The notes under the pieces: model-generated | What the model was told of the DNA's origin: nothing | The model's database searches: none | The model's input: only the letters and a program-made list of their open reading frames with translations | Made by a program: the position numbers and the translations under genes | NCBI GenBank assembly: GCA_964057225.1 | Contig: OZ059900.1 | Span: forward strand, 26,117,638 to 26,181,637 | Origin: Auanema rhodensis | Lineage: Eukaryota; Nematoda; Chromadorea; Rhabditida; Rhabditidae | Length of the DNA: 64,000 nt | Reading direction: 5' to 3' | In this document: one piece after another, positions 1 through 11,970 of the stretch | How the letters are laid out: each line of letters starts with the position of its first letter | How positions within the stretch are numbered: position 1 is the stretch's first letter

Positions 1-2052
1 ACCTTGTTTACAGCGAAATTTCCAAAAACTGGTTTTCCAGCATAATACAATATTTCTCATGGGAAATACTGTGTTTTTATATTTTTCTAGTGTTCAGCAT
101 GTAAAATGCTTCATTTTAGTATGTAACACGCTGAAATTCGTTGCATTTGACGACTCATATGAACAAAAATCGATTTTATCAATATTAGCCATAAGGGGCG
201 TGCCCTCAGAATATGCTAATTTCCTTAATTTTCTAACCCCTGTTTTTTTGTCGTGAAAGTGGAACTAGACGTTGTACGAACAGTTTTGAGCTAGGTTTCA
301 TTGACATTGCATGAGTTTGAACACATGAAATCGTAAGTCAAAACCTTGTTTACAGCGAAATTTCCAAAAACTGGTTTTCCAGCATAATAAAATATTTCTC
401 ATGGGAAATACTGTGTTTTTGTATTTTTTCAGTGTTCAGCATGTAAAATGCTTCATTTTAGTATGTAACACGCTGAAATTCGTTGCATTTGACGACTCAT
501 ATGAACAAAAATCGATTTAATCAATATTAGCCATAAGGGGCGTGCCCTCAGAATATGCTAATTTCCTTAATTTTCTAACCCCTGTTTTTTTGTCGTGAAA
601 GTGGAACTAGACGTTGTACGAACAATTTTGAGCTAGGTTTCATTGACATTGCATGAGTTTGAACACATGAAATCGTAAGTCAAAACCTTGTTTACAGCGA
701 AATTTCCAAAAACTGGTTTTCCAGCATAATAAAATATTTCTCATGGGAAATACTGTGTTTTTGTATTTTTTTAATGTTCAGCATGTAAAATGCTTCATTT
801 TGATATGTAAAACGCTGAAATTCGTTGCATTTGACGACTCATATGAACAAAAATCGATTTTATCAATATTAGCCATAAGGGGCGTGCCCTCAGAATATGC
901 TAATTTCCTTAATTTTCTAACCCCTGTTTTTTTGTCGTGAAAGTGGAACTAGACGTTGTACGAACAATTTTGAGCTAGGTTTCATTGACATTGCATGAGT
1001 TTGAACACATGAAATCGTAAGTCAAAACCTTGTTTACAGCGAAATTTCCAAAAACTGGTTTTCCAGCATAATACAATATTTCTCATGGGAAATACTGTGT
1101 TTTTATATTTTTCTAGTGTTCAGCATGTAAAATGCTTCATTTTAGTATGTAACACGCTGAAATTCGTTGCATTTGACGACTCATATGAACAAAAATCGAT
1201 TTTATCAATATTAGCCATAAGGGGCGTGCCCTCAGAATATGCTAATTTCCTTAATTTTCTAACCCCTGTTTTTTTGTCGTGAAAGTGGAACTAGACGTTG
1301 TACGAACAGTTTTGAGCTAGGTTTCATTGACATTGCATGAGTTTGAACACATGAAATCGTAAGTCAAAACCTTGTTTACAGCGAAATTTCCAAAAACTGG
1401 TTTTCCAGCATAATAAAATATTTCTCATGGGAAATACTGTGTTTTTGTATATTTTCAGTGTTCAGCATGTAAAATGCTTCATTTTAGTATGTAACACGCT
1501 GAAATTCGTTGCATTTGACGACTCATATGAACAAAAATCGATTTAATCAATATTAGCCATAAGGGGCGTGCCCTCAGAATATGCTAATTTCCTTAATTTT
1601 CTAACCCCTGTTTTTTTGTCGTGAAAGTGGAACTAGACGTTGTACGAACAATTTTGAGCTAGGTTTCATTGACATTGCATGAGTTTGAACACATGAAATC
1701 GTAAGTCAAAACCTTGTTTACAGCGAAATTTCCAAAAACTGGTTTTCCAGCATAATAAAATATTTCTCATGGGAAATACTGTGTTTTTGTATTTTTTTAG
1801 TGTTCAGCATGTAAAATGCGTCATTTTAGTATGTAAAACGCTGAAATTCGTTGCATTTGACGACTCATATGAACAAAAATCGATTTTATCAATATTAGCC
1901 ATAAGGGGCGTGCCCTCAGAATATGCTAATTTCCTTAATTTTCTAACCCCTGTTTTTTTGTCGTGAAAGTGGAACTAGACGTTGTACGAACAATTTTGAG
2001 CTAGGTTTCATTGACATTGCATGAGTTTGAACACATGAAATCGTAAGTCAAA
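1..2052 (+). repeat. Degenerate trimer repeat, m1-m3 and m4-m6
   Basis: m1 (1) and m4 (1027) share C48 (atacaat), A79 (tatattt), T177 and G283 (cagttttgag). m2 (343) and m5 (1369) share a distinctive ttttcagtg in place of tttctagtg. The third members differ: m3 has A90 and ttttgatatg, while m6 is a regular B-type. The 1026-bp unit is therefore only two-thirds conserved. m14 (4447) resembles m1 and m4 but lacks G283. Boundaries are approximate. Confidence 0.6.
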
Positions 2053-2444
2053 ACCTTGTTTACAGCAAAATTTCCAAAAACTGGTTTTCCAGCATAATAA
2101 AATATTTCTCATGGGAAATACAGTGTTTTTGTATTTTTTTAGTGTTCAGCATGTAAAATGCTTTATTTTAATATGTAACACGCTGAAATTCGTTGCATTT
2201 GACGACTCATATGAACAAAAATCGATTTAATCAATATTAGCCATAAGGGGCGTGCCCTCAGAATATGCTAATTTCCTTAATTTTCTAACCCCTGTTTTTT
2301 TGTCGTGAAAGTGGAACTAGACGTTGTACGAACAATTTTGAGCTAAGTTTCATTGACATTGCATGAGTTTGAACACATGAAATCGTAAGTCAAAACCTTG
2401 TTTACATCGAAATTTCCAAAAACTGGTTTTCCAGCATAATAAAA

Positions 2445-2462
2445 TATTTCTCATGAGAAATA
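2445..2462. repeat. Perfect 18-bp palindrome in m8
   Basis: TATTTCTCATGAGAAATA equals its own reverse complement. Most monomers read GGG rather than GAG at index 61-63, leaving one mismatched pair. The A62 variant restores full symmetry. Dyads can extrude as cruciforms or bind dimeric proteins; a function here is inference. Confidence 0.9.
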
Positions 2463-3128
2463 CTGTGTTTTTGTATTTTTTTAATGTTCAGCATGTAAAA
2501 TGCTTCATTTTGATATGTAAAACGCTGAAATTCGTTGCATTTGACGACTCATATGAACAAAAATCGATTTTATCAATATTAGCCATAAGGGGCGTGCCCT
2601 CAGAATATGCTAATTTCCTTAATTTTCTAACCCCTGTTTTTTTGTCGTGAAAGTGGAACTAGACGTTGTACGAACAATTTTGAGCTAGGTTTCATTGACA
2701 TTGCATGAGTTTGAACACATGAAATCGTAAGTCAAAACCTTGTTTACAGCAAAATTTCCAAAAACTGGTTTTCCAGCATAATAAAATATTTCTCATGGGA
2801 AATACAGTGTTTTTGTATTTTTTTAGTGTTCAGCATGTAAAATGCTTTATTTTAATATGTAACACGCTGAAATTCGTTGCATTTGACGACTCATATGAAC
2901 AAAAATCGATTTAATCAATATTAGCCATAAGGGGCGTGCCCTCAGAATATGCTAATTTCCTTAATTTTCTAACCCCTGTTTTTTTGTCGTGAAAGTGGAA
3001 CTAGACGTTGTACGAACAATTTTGAGCTAAGTTTCATTGACATTGCATGAGTTTGAACACATGAAATCGTAAGTCAAAACCTTGTTTACATCGAAATTTC
3101 CAAAAACTGGTTTTCCAGCATAATAAAA

Positions 3129-3146
3129 TATTTCTCATGAGAAATA
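3129..3146. repeat. Perfect 18-bp palindrome in m10
   Basis: Same A62 variant and same self-complementary 18-mer as at 2445. It was copied by the local dimer duplication. Confidence 0.9.
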
Positions 3147-4154
3147 CTGTGTTTTTGTATTTTTTTAATGTTCAGCATGTAAAATGCTTCATTTTGATAT
3201 GTAAAACGCTGAAATTCGTTGCATTTGACGACTCATATGAACAAAAATCGATTTTATCAATATTAGCCATAAGGGGCGTGCCCTCAGAATATGCTAATTT
3301 CCTTAATTTTCTAACCCCTGTTTTTTTGTCGTGAAAGTGGAACTAGACGTTGTACGAACAATTTTGAGCTAAGTTTCATTGACATTGCATGAGTTTGAAC
3401 ACATGAAATCGTAAGTCAAAACCTTGTTTACAGCGAAATTTCCAAAAACTGGTTTTCCAGCATAATACAATATTTCTCATGGGAAATACTGTGTTTTTAT
3501 ATTTTTCTAGTGTTCAGCATGTAAAATGCTTCATTTTAGTATGTAACACGCTGAAATTCGTTGCATTTGACGACTCATATGAACAAAAATTGATTTAATC
3601 AATATTAGCCATAAGGGGCGTGCCCTCAGAATATGCTAATTTCCTTAATTTTCTAACCCCTGTTTTTTTGTCGTGAAAGTGGAACTAGACGTTGTACGAA
3701 CAATTTTGAGCTAGGTTTCATTGACATTGCATGAGTTTGAACACATGCAATCGTAAGTCAAAACCTTGTTTACAGCGAAATTTCCAAAAACTGGTTTTCC
3801 AGCATAATAAAATATTTCTCATGGGAAAAACTGTGTTTTTGTATTTTTCTAGTGTTCAGCATGTAAAATGCTTTATTTTAATATGTAACACGCTGAAATT
3901 CGTTGCATTTGACGACTCATATGAACAAAAATCGATTTAATCAATATTAGCCATAAGGGGCGTGCCCTCAGAATATGCTAATTTCCTTAATTTTCTAACC
4001 CCTGTTTTTTTGTCGTGAAAGTGGAACTAGACGTTGTACGAACAATTTTGAGCTAAGTTTCATTGACATTGCATGAGTTTGAACACATGAAATCGTAAGT
4101 CAAAACCTTGTTTACAGCGAAATTTCCAAAAACTGGTTTTCCAGCATAATAAAA

Positions 4155-4172
4155 TATTTCTCATGAGAAATA
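4155..4172. repeat. Perfect 18-bp palindrome in m13
   Basis: The catgag variant gives the same 18-bp self-complementary dyad. The rest of m13 resembles m8 and m10 (A90, ttttgatatg, T177), so it is likely of common descent. Confidence 0.9.
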
Positions 4173-6498
4173 CTGTGTTTTTGTATTTTTTTAATGTTCA
4201 GCATGTAAAATGCTTCATTTTGATATGTAAAACGCTGAAATTCGTTGCATTTGACGACTCATATGAACAAAAATCGATTTTATCAATATTAGCCATAAGG
4301 GGCGTGCCCTCAGAATATGCTAATTTCCTTAATTTTCTAACCCCTGTTTTTTTGTCGTGAAAGTGGAACTAGACGTTGTACGAACAATTTTGAGCTAGGT
4401 TTCATTGACATTGCATGAGTTTGAACACATGAAATCGTAAGTCAAAACCTTGTTTACAGCGAAATTTCCAAAAACTGGTTTTCCAGCATAATACAATATT
4501 TCTCATGGGAAATACTGTGTTTTTATATTTTTCTAGTGTTCAGCATGTAAAATGCTTCATTTTAGTATGTAACACGCTGAAATTCGTTGCATTTGACGAC
4601 TCATATGAACAAAAATCGATTTTATCAATATTAGCCATAAGGGGCGTGCCCTCAGAATATGCTAATTTCCTTAATTTTCTAACCCCTGTTTTTTTGTCGT
4701 GAAAGTGGAACTAGACGTTGTACGAACAATTTTGAGCTAGGTTTCATTGACATTGCATGAGTTTGAACACATGAAATCGTAAGTCAAAACCTTGTTTACA
4801 GCGAAATTTCCAAAAACTGGTTTTCCAGCATAATAAAATATTTCTCAAGGGAAAAACTGTGTTTTCATATTTTTCAAGTGTTCAGCATGTAAAATGCTTC
4901 ATTTTAGTATGTAACACGCTGAAATTCCTTGCATTTGACGACTCATATGAACAAAAATCGATTTAATCAATATTAGCCATAAGGGGCGTGCCCTCAGAAT
5001 TTGCTAATTTCCTTAATTTTCTAACCCCTGTTTTTTTGTCGTGAAAGTGGAACTAGACGTTGTACGAACAATTTTGAGCTAGGTTTCATTGACATTGCAT
5101 GAGTTAGAACACATGAAATCGTAAGTCAAAACCTTGTTTACAGCGAAATTTCCAAAAACTGGTTTTCCAGCATAATAAAATATTTCTCATGGGAAATACT
5201 GTGTTTTTGTATTTTTCTAGTGTTCAGCATGTAAAATGCTTCATTTTAGTATGTAACACGCTGAAATTTGTTGCATTTGACGACTCATATGAACAAAAAT
5301 CGATTTAATCAATATTAGCCATAAGGGGCGTGCCCTCAGAATATGCTAATTTCCTTAATTTTCTAACCCCTGTTTTTTTGTCGTGAAAGTGGAACTAGAC
5401 GTTGTACGAACAATTTTGAGCTAGGTTTTATTGACATTGCATGAGTTTGAACACATGAAATCGTAAGTCAAAACCTTGTTTACAGCGAAATTTCCAAAAA
5501 CTGGTTTTCCAGCATAATAAAATATTTCTCATGGGAAATACTGTGTTTTTGTATTTTTTTAGTGTTCAGCATGTAAAATGCGTCATTTTAGTATGTAAAA
5601 CGCTGAAATTCGTTGCATTTGACGACTCATATGAACAAAAATCGATTTTATCAATATTAGCCATAAGGGGCGTGCCCTCAGAATATGCTAATTTCCTTAA
5701 TTTTCTAACCCCTGTTTTTTTGTCGTGAAAGTGGAACTAGACGTTGTACGAACAATTTTGAGCTAGGTTTCATTGACATTGCATGAGTTTGAACACATGA
5801 AATCGTAAGTCAAAACCTTGTTTACAGCGAAATTTCCAAAAACTGGTTTTCCAGCATAATAAAATATTTCTCATGGGAAAAACTGTGTTTTTGTATTTTT
5901 CTAGTGTTCAGCATGTAAAATGCTTTATTTTAATATGTAACACGCTGAAATTCGTTGCATTTGACGACTCATATGAACAAAAATCGATTTAATCAATATT
6001 AGCCATAAGGGGCGTGCCCTCAGAATATGCTAATTTCCTTAATTTTCTAACCCCTGTTTTTTTGTCGTGAAAGTGGAACTAGACGTTGTACGAACAATTT
6101 TGAGCTAGGTTTCATTGACATTGCATGAGTTTGAACACATGAAATCGTAAGTCAAAACCTTGTTTACAGCAAAATTTCCAAAAACTGGTTTTCCAGCATA
6201 ATATAATATTTCTCATGGGAAATACAGTGTTTTTGTATTTTTTTAGTGTTCAGCATGTAAAATGCGTCATTTTAGTATGTGAAACGCTGAAATTCGTTGC
6301 ATTTGACGACTCATATGAACAAAAATCGATTTTATCAATATTAGCCATAAGGGGCGTGCCCTCAGAATATGCTAATTTCCTTAATTTTCTAACCCCTGTT
6401 TTTTTGTCGTGAAAGTGGAACTAGACGTTGTACGAACAATTTTGAGCTAGGTTTCATTGACATTGCATGAGTTTGAACACATGAAATCGTAAGTCAAA

Positions 6499-6840
6499 AC
6501 CTTGTTTACAGCAAAATTTCCAAAAACTGGTTTTCCAGCATAATATAATATTTCTCATGGGAAATACTGTGTTTTTGTATTTTTCTAGTGTTCAGCATGT
6601 AAAATGCTTCATTTTAGTATGTAACACGCTGAAATTTGTTGCATTTGACGACTCATATGAACAAAAATCGATTTAATCAATATTAGCCATAAGGGGCGTG
6701 CCCTCAGAATATGCTAATTTCCTTAATTTTCTAACCCCTGTTTTTTTGTCGTGAAAGTGGAACTAGACGTTGTACGAACAATTTTGAGCTAGGTTTTATT
6801 GACATTGCATGAGTTTGAACACATGAAATCGTAAGTCAAA
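6499..6840 (+). repeat. Recombinant monomer m20
   Basis: The first part carries A15 and T48 (atataat), exactly as its B-type neighbours m19 (6157) and m22 (7183). From index 70 onward it switches to T70, ctag, T110, C127, T139 (atttg), A177 and T299 (ggttttattg), matching m16 (5131). The switch lies between index 48 and 70. This is a simple picture of unequal crossover or gene conversion. m23 (7525) keeps T299 on a B-type body, a further exchange product. Confidence 0.75.
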
Positions 6841-8892
6841 ACCTTGTTTACAGCGAAATTTCCAAAAACTGGTTTTCCAGCATAATAAAATATTTCTCAT
6901 GGGAAATACTGTGTTTTTGTATTTTTTTAGTGTTCAGCATGTAAAATGCGTCATTTTAGTATGTAAAACGCTGAAATTCGTTGCATTTGACGACTCATAT
7001 GAACAAAAATCGATTTTATCAATATTAGCCATAAGGGGCGTGCCCTCAGAATATGCTAATTTCCTTAATTTTCTAACCCCTGTTTTTTTGTCGTGAAAGT
7101 GGAACTAGACGTTGTACGAACAATTTTGAGCTAGGTTTCATTGACATTGCATGAGTTTGAACACATGAAATCGTAAGTCAAAACCTTGTTTACAGCAAAA
7201 TTTCCAAAAACTGGTTTTCCAGCATAATATAATATTTCTCATGGGAAATACAGTGTTTTTGTATTTTTTTAGTGTTCAGCATGTAAAATGCGTCATTTTA
7301 GTATGTGAAACGCTGAAATTCGTTGCATTTGACGACTCATATGAACAAAAATCGATTTTATCAATATTAGCCATAAGGGGCGTGCCCTCAGAATATGCTA
7401 ATTTCCTTAATTTTCTAACCCCTGTTTTTTTGTCGTGAAAGTGGAACTAGACGTTGTACGAACAATTTTGAGCTAGGTTTCATTGACATTGCATGAGTTT
7501 GAACACATGAAATCGTAAGTCAAAACCTTGTTTACAGCAAAATTTCCAAAAACTGGTTTTCCAGCATAATATAATATTTCTCATGGGAAATACAGTGTTT
7601 TTGTATTTTTTTAGTGTTCAGCATGTAAAATGCGTCATTTTAGTATGTAAAACGCTGAAATTCGTTGCATTTGACGACTCATATGAACAAAAATCGATTT
7701 TATCAATATTAGCCATAAGGGGCGTGCCCTCAGAATATGCTAATTTCCTTAATTTTCTAACCCCTGTTTTTTTGTCGTGAAAGTGGAACTAGACGTTGTA
7801 CGAACAATTTTGAGCTAGGTTTTATTGACATTGCATGAGTTTGAACACATGAAATCGTAAGTCAAAACCTTGTTTACAGCGAAATTTCCAAAAACTGGTT
7901 TTCCAGCATAATAAAATATTTCTCATGGGAAATACTGTGTTTTTGTATTTTTTTAGTGTTCAGCATGTAAAATGCGTCATTTTAGTATGTAAAACGCTGA
8001 AATTCGTTGCATTTGACGACTCATATGAACAAAAATCGATTTTATCAATATTAGCCATAAGGGGCGTGCCCTCAGAATATGCTAATTTCCTTAATTTTCT
8101 AACCCCTGTTTTTTTGTCGTGAAAGTGGAACTAGACGTTGTACGAACAATTTTGAGCTAGGTTTCATTGACATTGCATGAGTTTGAACACATGAAATCGT
8201 AAGTCAAAACCTTGTTTACAGCAAAATTTCCAAAAACTGGTTTTCCAGCATAATATAATATTTCTCATGGGAAATACAGTGTTTTTGTATTTTTTTAGTG
8301 TTCAGCATGTAAAATGCGTCATTTTAGTATGTAAAACGCTGAAATTCGTTGCATTTGACGACTCATATGAACAAAAATCGATTTTATCAATATTAGCCAT
8401 AAGGGGCGTGCCCTCAGAATATGCTAATTTCCTTAATTTTCTAACCCCTGTTTTTTTGTCGTGAAAGTGGAACTAGACGTTGTACGAACAATTTTGAGCT
8501 AGGTTTCATTGACATTGCATGAGTTTGAACACATGAAATCGTAAGTCAAAACCTTGTTTACAGCAAAATTTCCAAAAACTGGTTTTCCAGCATAATATAA
8601 TATTTCTCATGGGAAATACAGTGTTTTTGTATTTTTTTAGTGTTCAGCATGTAAAATGCGTCATTTTAGTATGTAAAACGCTGAAATTCGTTGCATTTGA
8701 CGACTCATATGAACAAAAATCGATTTTATCAATATTAGCCATAAGGGGCGTGCCCTCAGAATATGCTAATTTCCTTAATTTTCTAACCCCTGTTTTTTTG
8801 TCGTGAAAGTGGAACTAGACGTTGTACGAACAATTTTGAGCTAGGTTTCATTGACATTGCATGAGTTTGAACACATGAAATCGTAAGTCAAA
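6841..8892 (+). repeat. Run of six consecutive B-type (T177) monomers, m21-m26
   Basis: All six have T87, G110, A127 and T177. m21 and m24 are G15/A48/T70, while m22, m23, m25 and m26 are A15/T48/A70. m22 also has G125 (gtgaaacg). This is the longest homogeneous B-type run in the window. It probably spread by short-unit tandem amplification of the m19-m21 neighbourhood. Confidence 0.8.
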
Positions 8893-11800
8893 ACCTTGTT
8901 TACAGCGAAATTTCCAAAAACTGGTTTTCCAGCATAATAAAATATTTCTCAAGGGAAAAACTGTGTTTTCATATTTTTCAAGTGTTCAGCATGTAAAATG
9001 CTTCATTTTAGTATGTAACACGCTGAAATTCCTTGCATTTGACGACTCATATGAACAAAAATCGATTTTATCAATATTAGCCATAAGGGGCGTGCCCTCA
9101 GAATTTGCTAATTTCCTTAATTTTCTAACCCCTGTTTTTTTGTCGTGAAAGTGGAACTAGACGTTGTACGAACAATTTTGAGCTAGGTTTCATTGACATT
9201 GCATGAGTTTGAACACATGAAATCGTAAGTCAAAACCTTGTTTACAGCGAAATTTCCAAAAACTGGTTTTCCAGCATAATAAAACATTTCTCATGGGAAA
9301 TACTGTGTTTTTGTATTTTTCTAGTGTTCAGCATGTAAAATGCTTCATTTTAGTATGTAACACGCTGAAATTTGTTGCATTTGACGACTCATATGAACAA
9401 AAATCGATTTAATCAATATTAGCCATAAGGGGCGTGCCCTCAGAATATGCTAATTTCCTTAATTTTCTAACCCCTGTTTTTTTGTCGTGAAAGTGGAACT
9501 AGACGTTGTACGAACAATTTTGAGCTAGGTTTTATTGACATTGCATGAGTTTGAACACATGAAATCGTAAGTCAAAACCTTGTTTACAGCGAAATTTCCA
9601 AAAACTGGTTTTCCAGCATAATACAATATTTCTCATGGGAAATACTGTGTTTTTGTATTTTTCTAGTGTTCAGAATGTAGAATGCTTCATTTTAGTATGT
9701 AACACGCTGAAATTCGTTGCATTTGACGACTCATATGAACAAAAATCGATTTAATCAATATTAGCCATAAGGGGCGTGCCCTCAGAATATGCTAATTTCC
9801 TTAATTTTCTAACCCCTGTTTTTTTGTCGTGAAAGTGGAACTAGACGTTGTACGAACAATTTTGAGCTAGGTTTCATTGACATTGCATGAGTTTGAACAC
9901 ATGAAATCGTAAGTCAAAACCTTGTTTACAGCAAAATTTCCAAAAACTGGTTTTCCAGCATAATAAAATATTTCTCATGGGAAATACAGTGTTTTTGTAT
10001 TTTTTTAGTGTTCAGCATGTAAAATGCGTCATTTTAGTATGTAAAACGCTGAAATTCGTTGCATTTGACGACTCATATGAACAAAAATCGATTTTATCAA
10101 TATTAGCCATAAGGGGCGTGCCCTCAGAATATGCTAATTTCCTTAATTTTCTAACCCCTGTTTTTTTGTCGTGAAAGTGGAACTAGACGTTGTACGAACA
10201 ATTTTGAGCTAGGTTTCATTGACATTGCATGAGTTTGAACACATGAAATCGTAAGTCAAAACCTTGTTTACAGCGAAATTTCCAAAAACTGGTTTTCCAG
10301 CATAATAAAATATTTCTCAAGGGAAAAACTGTGTTTTCATATTTTTCAAGTGTTCAGCATGTAAAATGCGTCATTTTAGTATGTAACACGCTGAAATTCC
10401 TTGCATTTGACGACTCATATGAACAAAAATCGATTTAATCAATATTAGCCATAAGGGGCGTGCCCTCAGAATATGCTAATTTCCTTAATTTTCTAACCCC
10501 TGTTTTTTTGTCGTGAAAGTGGAACTAGACGTTGTACGAACAATTTTGAGCTAGGTTTCATTGACATTGCATGAGTTTGAACACATGAAATCGTAAGTCA
10601 AAACCTTGTTTACAGCGAAATTTCCAAAAACTGGTTTTCCAGCATAATAAAATATTTCTCAAGGGAAAAACTGTGTTTTCATATTTTTCAAGTGTTCAGC
10701 ATGTAAAATGCTTCATTTTAGTATGTAACACGCTGAAATTCCTTGCATTTGACGACTCATATGAACAAAAATCGATTTTATCAATATTAGCCATAAGGGG
10801 CGTGCCCTCAGAATTTGCTAATTTCCTTAATTTTCTAACCCCTGTTTTTTTGTCGTGAAAGTGGAACTAGACGTTGTACGAACAATTTTGAGCTAGGTTT
10901 CATTGACATTGCATGAGTTTGAACACATGAAATCGTAAGTCAAAACCTTGTTTACAGCGAAATTTCCAAAAACTGGTTTTCCAGCATAATAAAACATTTC
11001 TCATGGGAAATACTGTGTTTTTGTATTTTTCTAGTGTTCAGCATGTAAAATGCTTCATTTTAGTATGTAACACGCTGAAATTTGTTGCATTTGACGACTC
11101 ATATGAACAAAAATCGATTTAATCAATATTAGCCATAAGGGGCGTGCCCTCAGAATATGCTAATTTCCTTAATTTTCTAACCCCTGTTTTTTTGTCGTGA
11201 AAGTGGAACTAGACGTTGTACGAACAATTTTGAGCTAGGTTTTATTGACATTGCATGAGTTTGAACACATGAAATCGTAAGTCAAAACCTTGTTTACAGC
11301 GAAATTTCCAAAAACTGGTTTTCCAGCATAATACAATATTTCTCATGGGAAATACTGTGTTTTTGTATTTTTCTAGTGTTCAGAATGTAGAATGCTTCAT
11401 TTTAGTATGTAACACGCTGAAATTCGTTGCATTTGACGACTCATATGAACAAAAATCGATTTAATCAATATTAGCCATAAGGGGCGTGCCCTCAGAATAT
11501 GCTAATTTCCTTAATTTTCTAACCCCTGTTTTTTTGTCGTGAAAGTGGAACTAGACGTTGTACGAACAATTTTGAGCTAGGTTTCATTGACATTGCATGA
11601 GTTTGAACACATGAAATCGTAAGTCAAAACCTTGTTTACAGCAAAATTTCCAAAAACTGGTTTTCCAGCATAATAAAATATTTCTCATGGGAAATACAGT
11701 GTTTTTGTATTTTTTTAGTGTTCAGCATGTAAAATGCGTCATTTTAGTATGTGAAACGCTGAAATTCGTTGCATTTGACGACTCATATGAACAAAAATCG

Positions 11801-11970
11801 ATTTTATCAATATTAGCCATAAGGGGCGTGCCCTCAGAATATGCTAATTTCCTTAATTTTCTAACCCCTGTTTTTTTGTCGTGAAAGTGGAACTAGACGT
11901 TGTACGAACAATTTTGAGCTAGGTTTCATTGACATTGCATGAGTTTGAACACATGAAATCGTAAGTCAAA
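8893..11970 (+). repeat. Five-monomer HOR, 1710-bp unit, 1.8 copies (m27-m35)
   Basis: Unit 1 is 8893-10602 (m27-m31); unit 2 is 10603-11970 (m32-m35, fifth member absent). Order in each: a caaggg monomer with tttcat, attcct and gaatttgc; a monomer with aaaacattt, T139 and T299; an E-type monomer with gaatgtagaatgc; a B-type monomer with A15 and A70. The fourth members differ only at index 125 (gtaaaacg in m30, gtgaaacg in m35). m31 (10261) is a hybrid: caaggg front, G110, A177 and normal gaatatgc. Confidence 0.85.

Larger units (their letters stand above)
2053..3420 (+). repeat. Tandemly duplicated dimer, 2 x 684 bp (m7-m8, m9-m10)
   Basis: Units are 2053-2736 and 2737-3420. The first member of each has A15 (cagca), A70 (tacagtg), gctttattttaatatg and ctaagttt. 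The second has acatcga, A62 (catgag), A90, ttttgatatg, A127 and T177. The visible difference is at index 294 of the second members (ctagg in m8, ctaag in m10). It is a recent local duplication. m13 (4105) resembles the second member. Confidence 0.8.
1..11970 (+). repeat. Tract I: mixed A-type and B-type monomers (m1-m35)
   Basis: Thirty-five exact-length monomers with no net indel. Twenty carry T at index 177 (gattttatc) and fifteen carry A (gatttaatc). The T177 copies are m1, 3, 4, 6, 8, 10, 13, 14, 17, 19, 21-27, 30, 32 and 35. In many of these T177 is linked to T87, G110 (aaaatgcg) and A127 (gtaaaacg), which defines the B subfamily. Others (m1, 4, 14) combine T177 with A-type upstream sites, so the linkage is broken by exchange. 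Alternating T177/A177 gives a rough 684-bp dimer in places (m5-m10, m16-m21). This tract is the most variable of the four. It contains no genes. Confidence 0.85.

Noticed and set aside
191-206. GC-rich core as a promoter GC-box or operator
   Set aside because: It is conserved, but there is no TATA-like element at a fixed distance, no gene follows it, and it recurs in every monomer. It is kept only as a possible protein-binding site.
243-249. T7 tract as an RNA polymerase III terminator, or upstream sequence as a Pol III gene
   Set aside because: I could not find A- and B-box promoter elements in the monomer, and the T tract varies freely in length.
1-342. Internal duplication of the monomer (accttgttta near index 1 resembling acccctgttt near index 236)
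   Set aside because: The similarity is limited to a short T-rich stretch followed by gaaa and does not extend. It is likely compositional.
1-342. Assignment to a named plant or insect satellite family
   Set aside because: Length and base composition resemble several known families, but I could not match the sequence to any from memory. A search of the consensus against Repbase, Dfam and nt would settle it.
3731-3940. 69-codon frame at 3731-3940
   Set aside because: It arises from a private acatgcaa change at the end of m11 and stops at the usual TAA of m12. It is a by-product of the repeat.
59-11884. Recurrent ATG-started open frames of 61-65 codons at 342-bp steps, also around 36302-42996 and 51668-57226
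   Set aside because: They are the same stretch of each repeat, open only where index 177-178 does not read TAA in that frame. Most of the 188 monomers carry the TAA stop. Every copy ends at the TGA at index 254-256. Variants fall without regard to codon position, and no start context, domain or signal was recognised.
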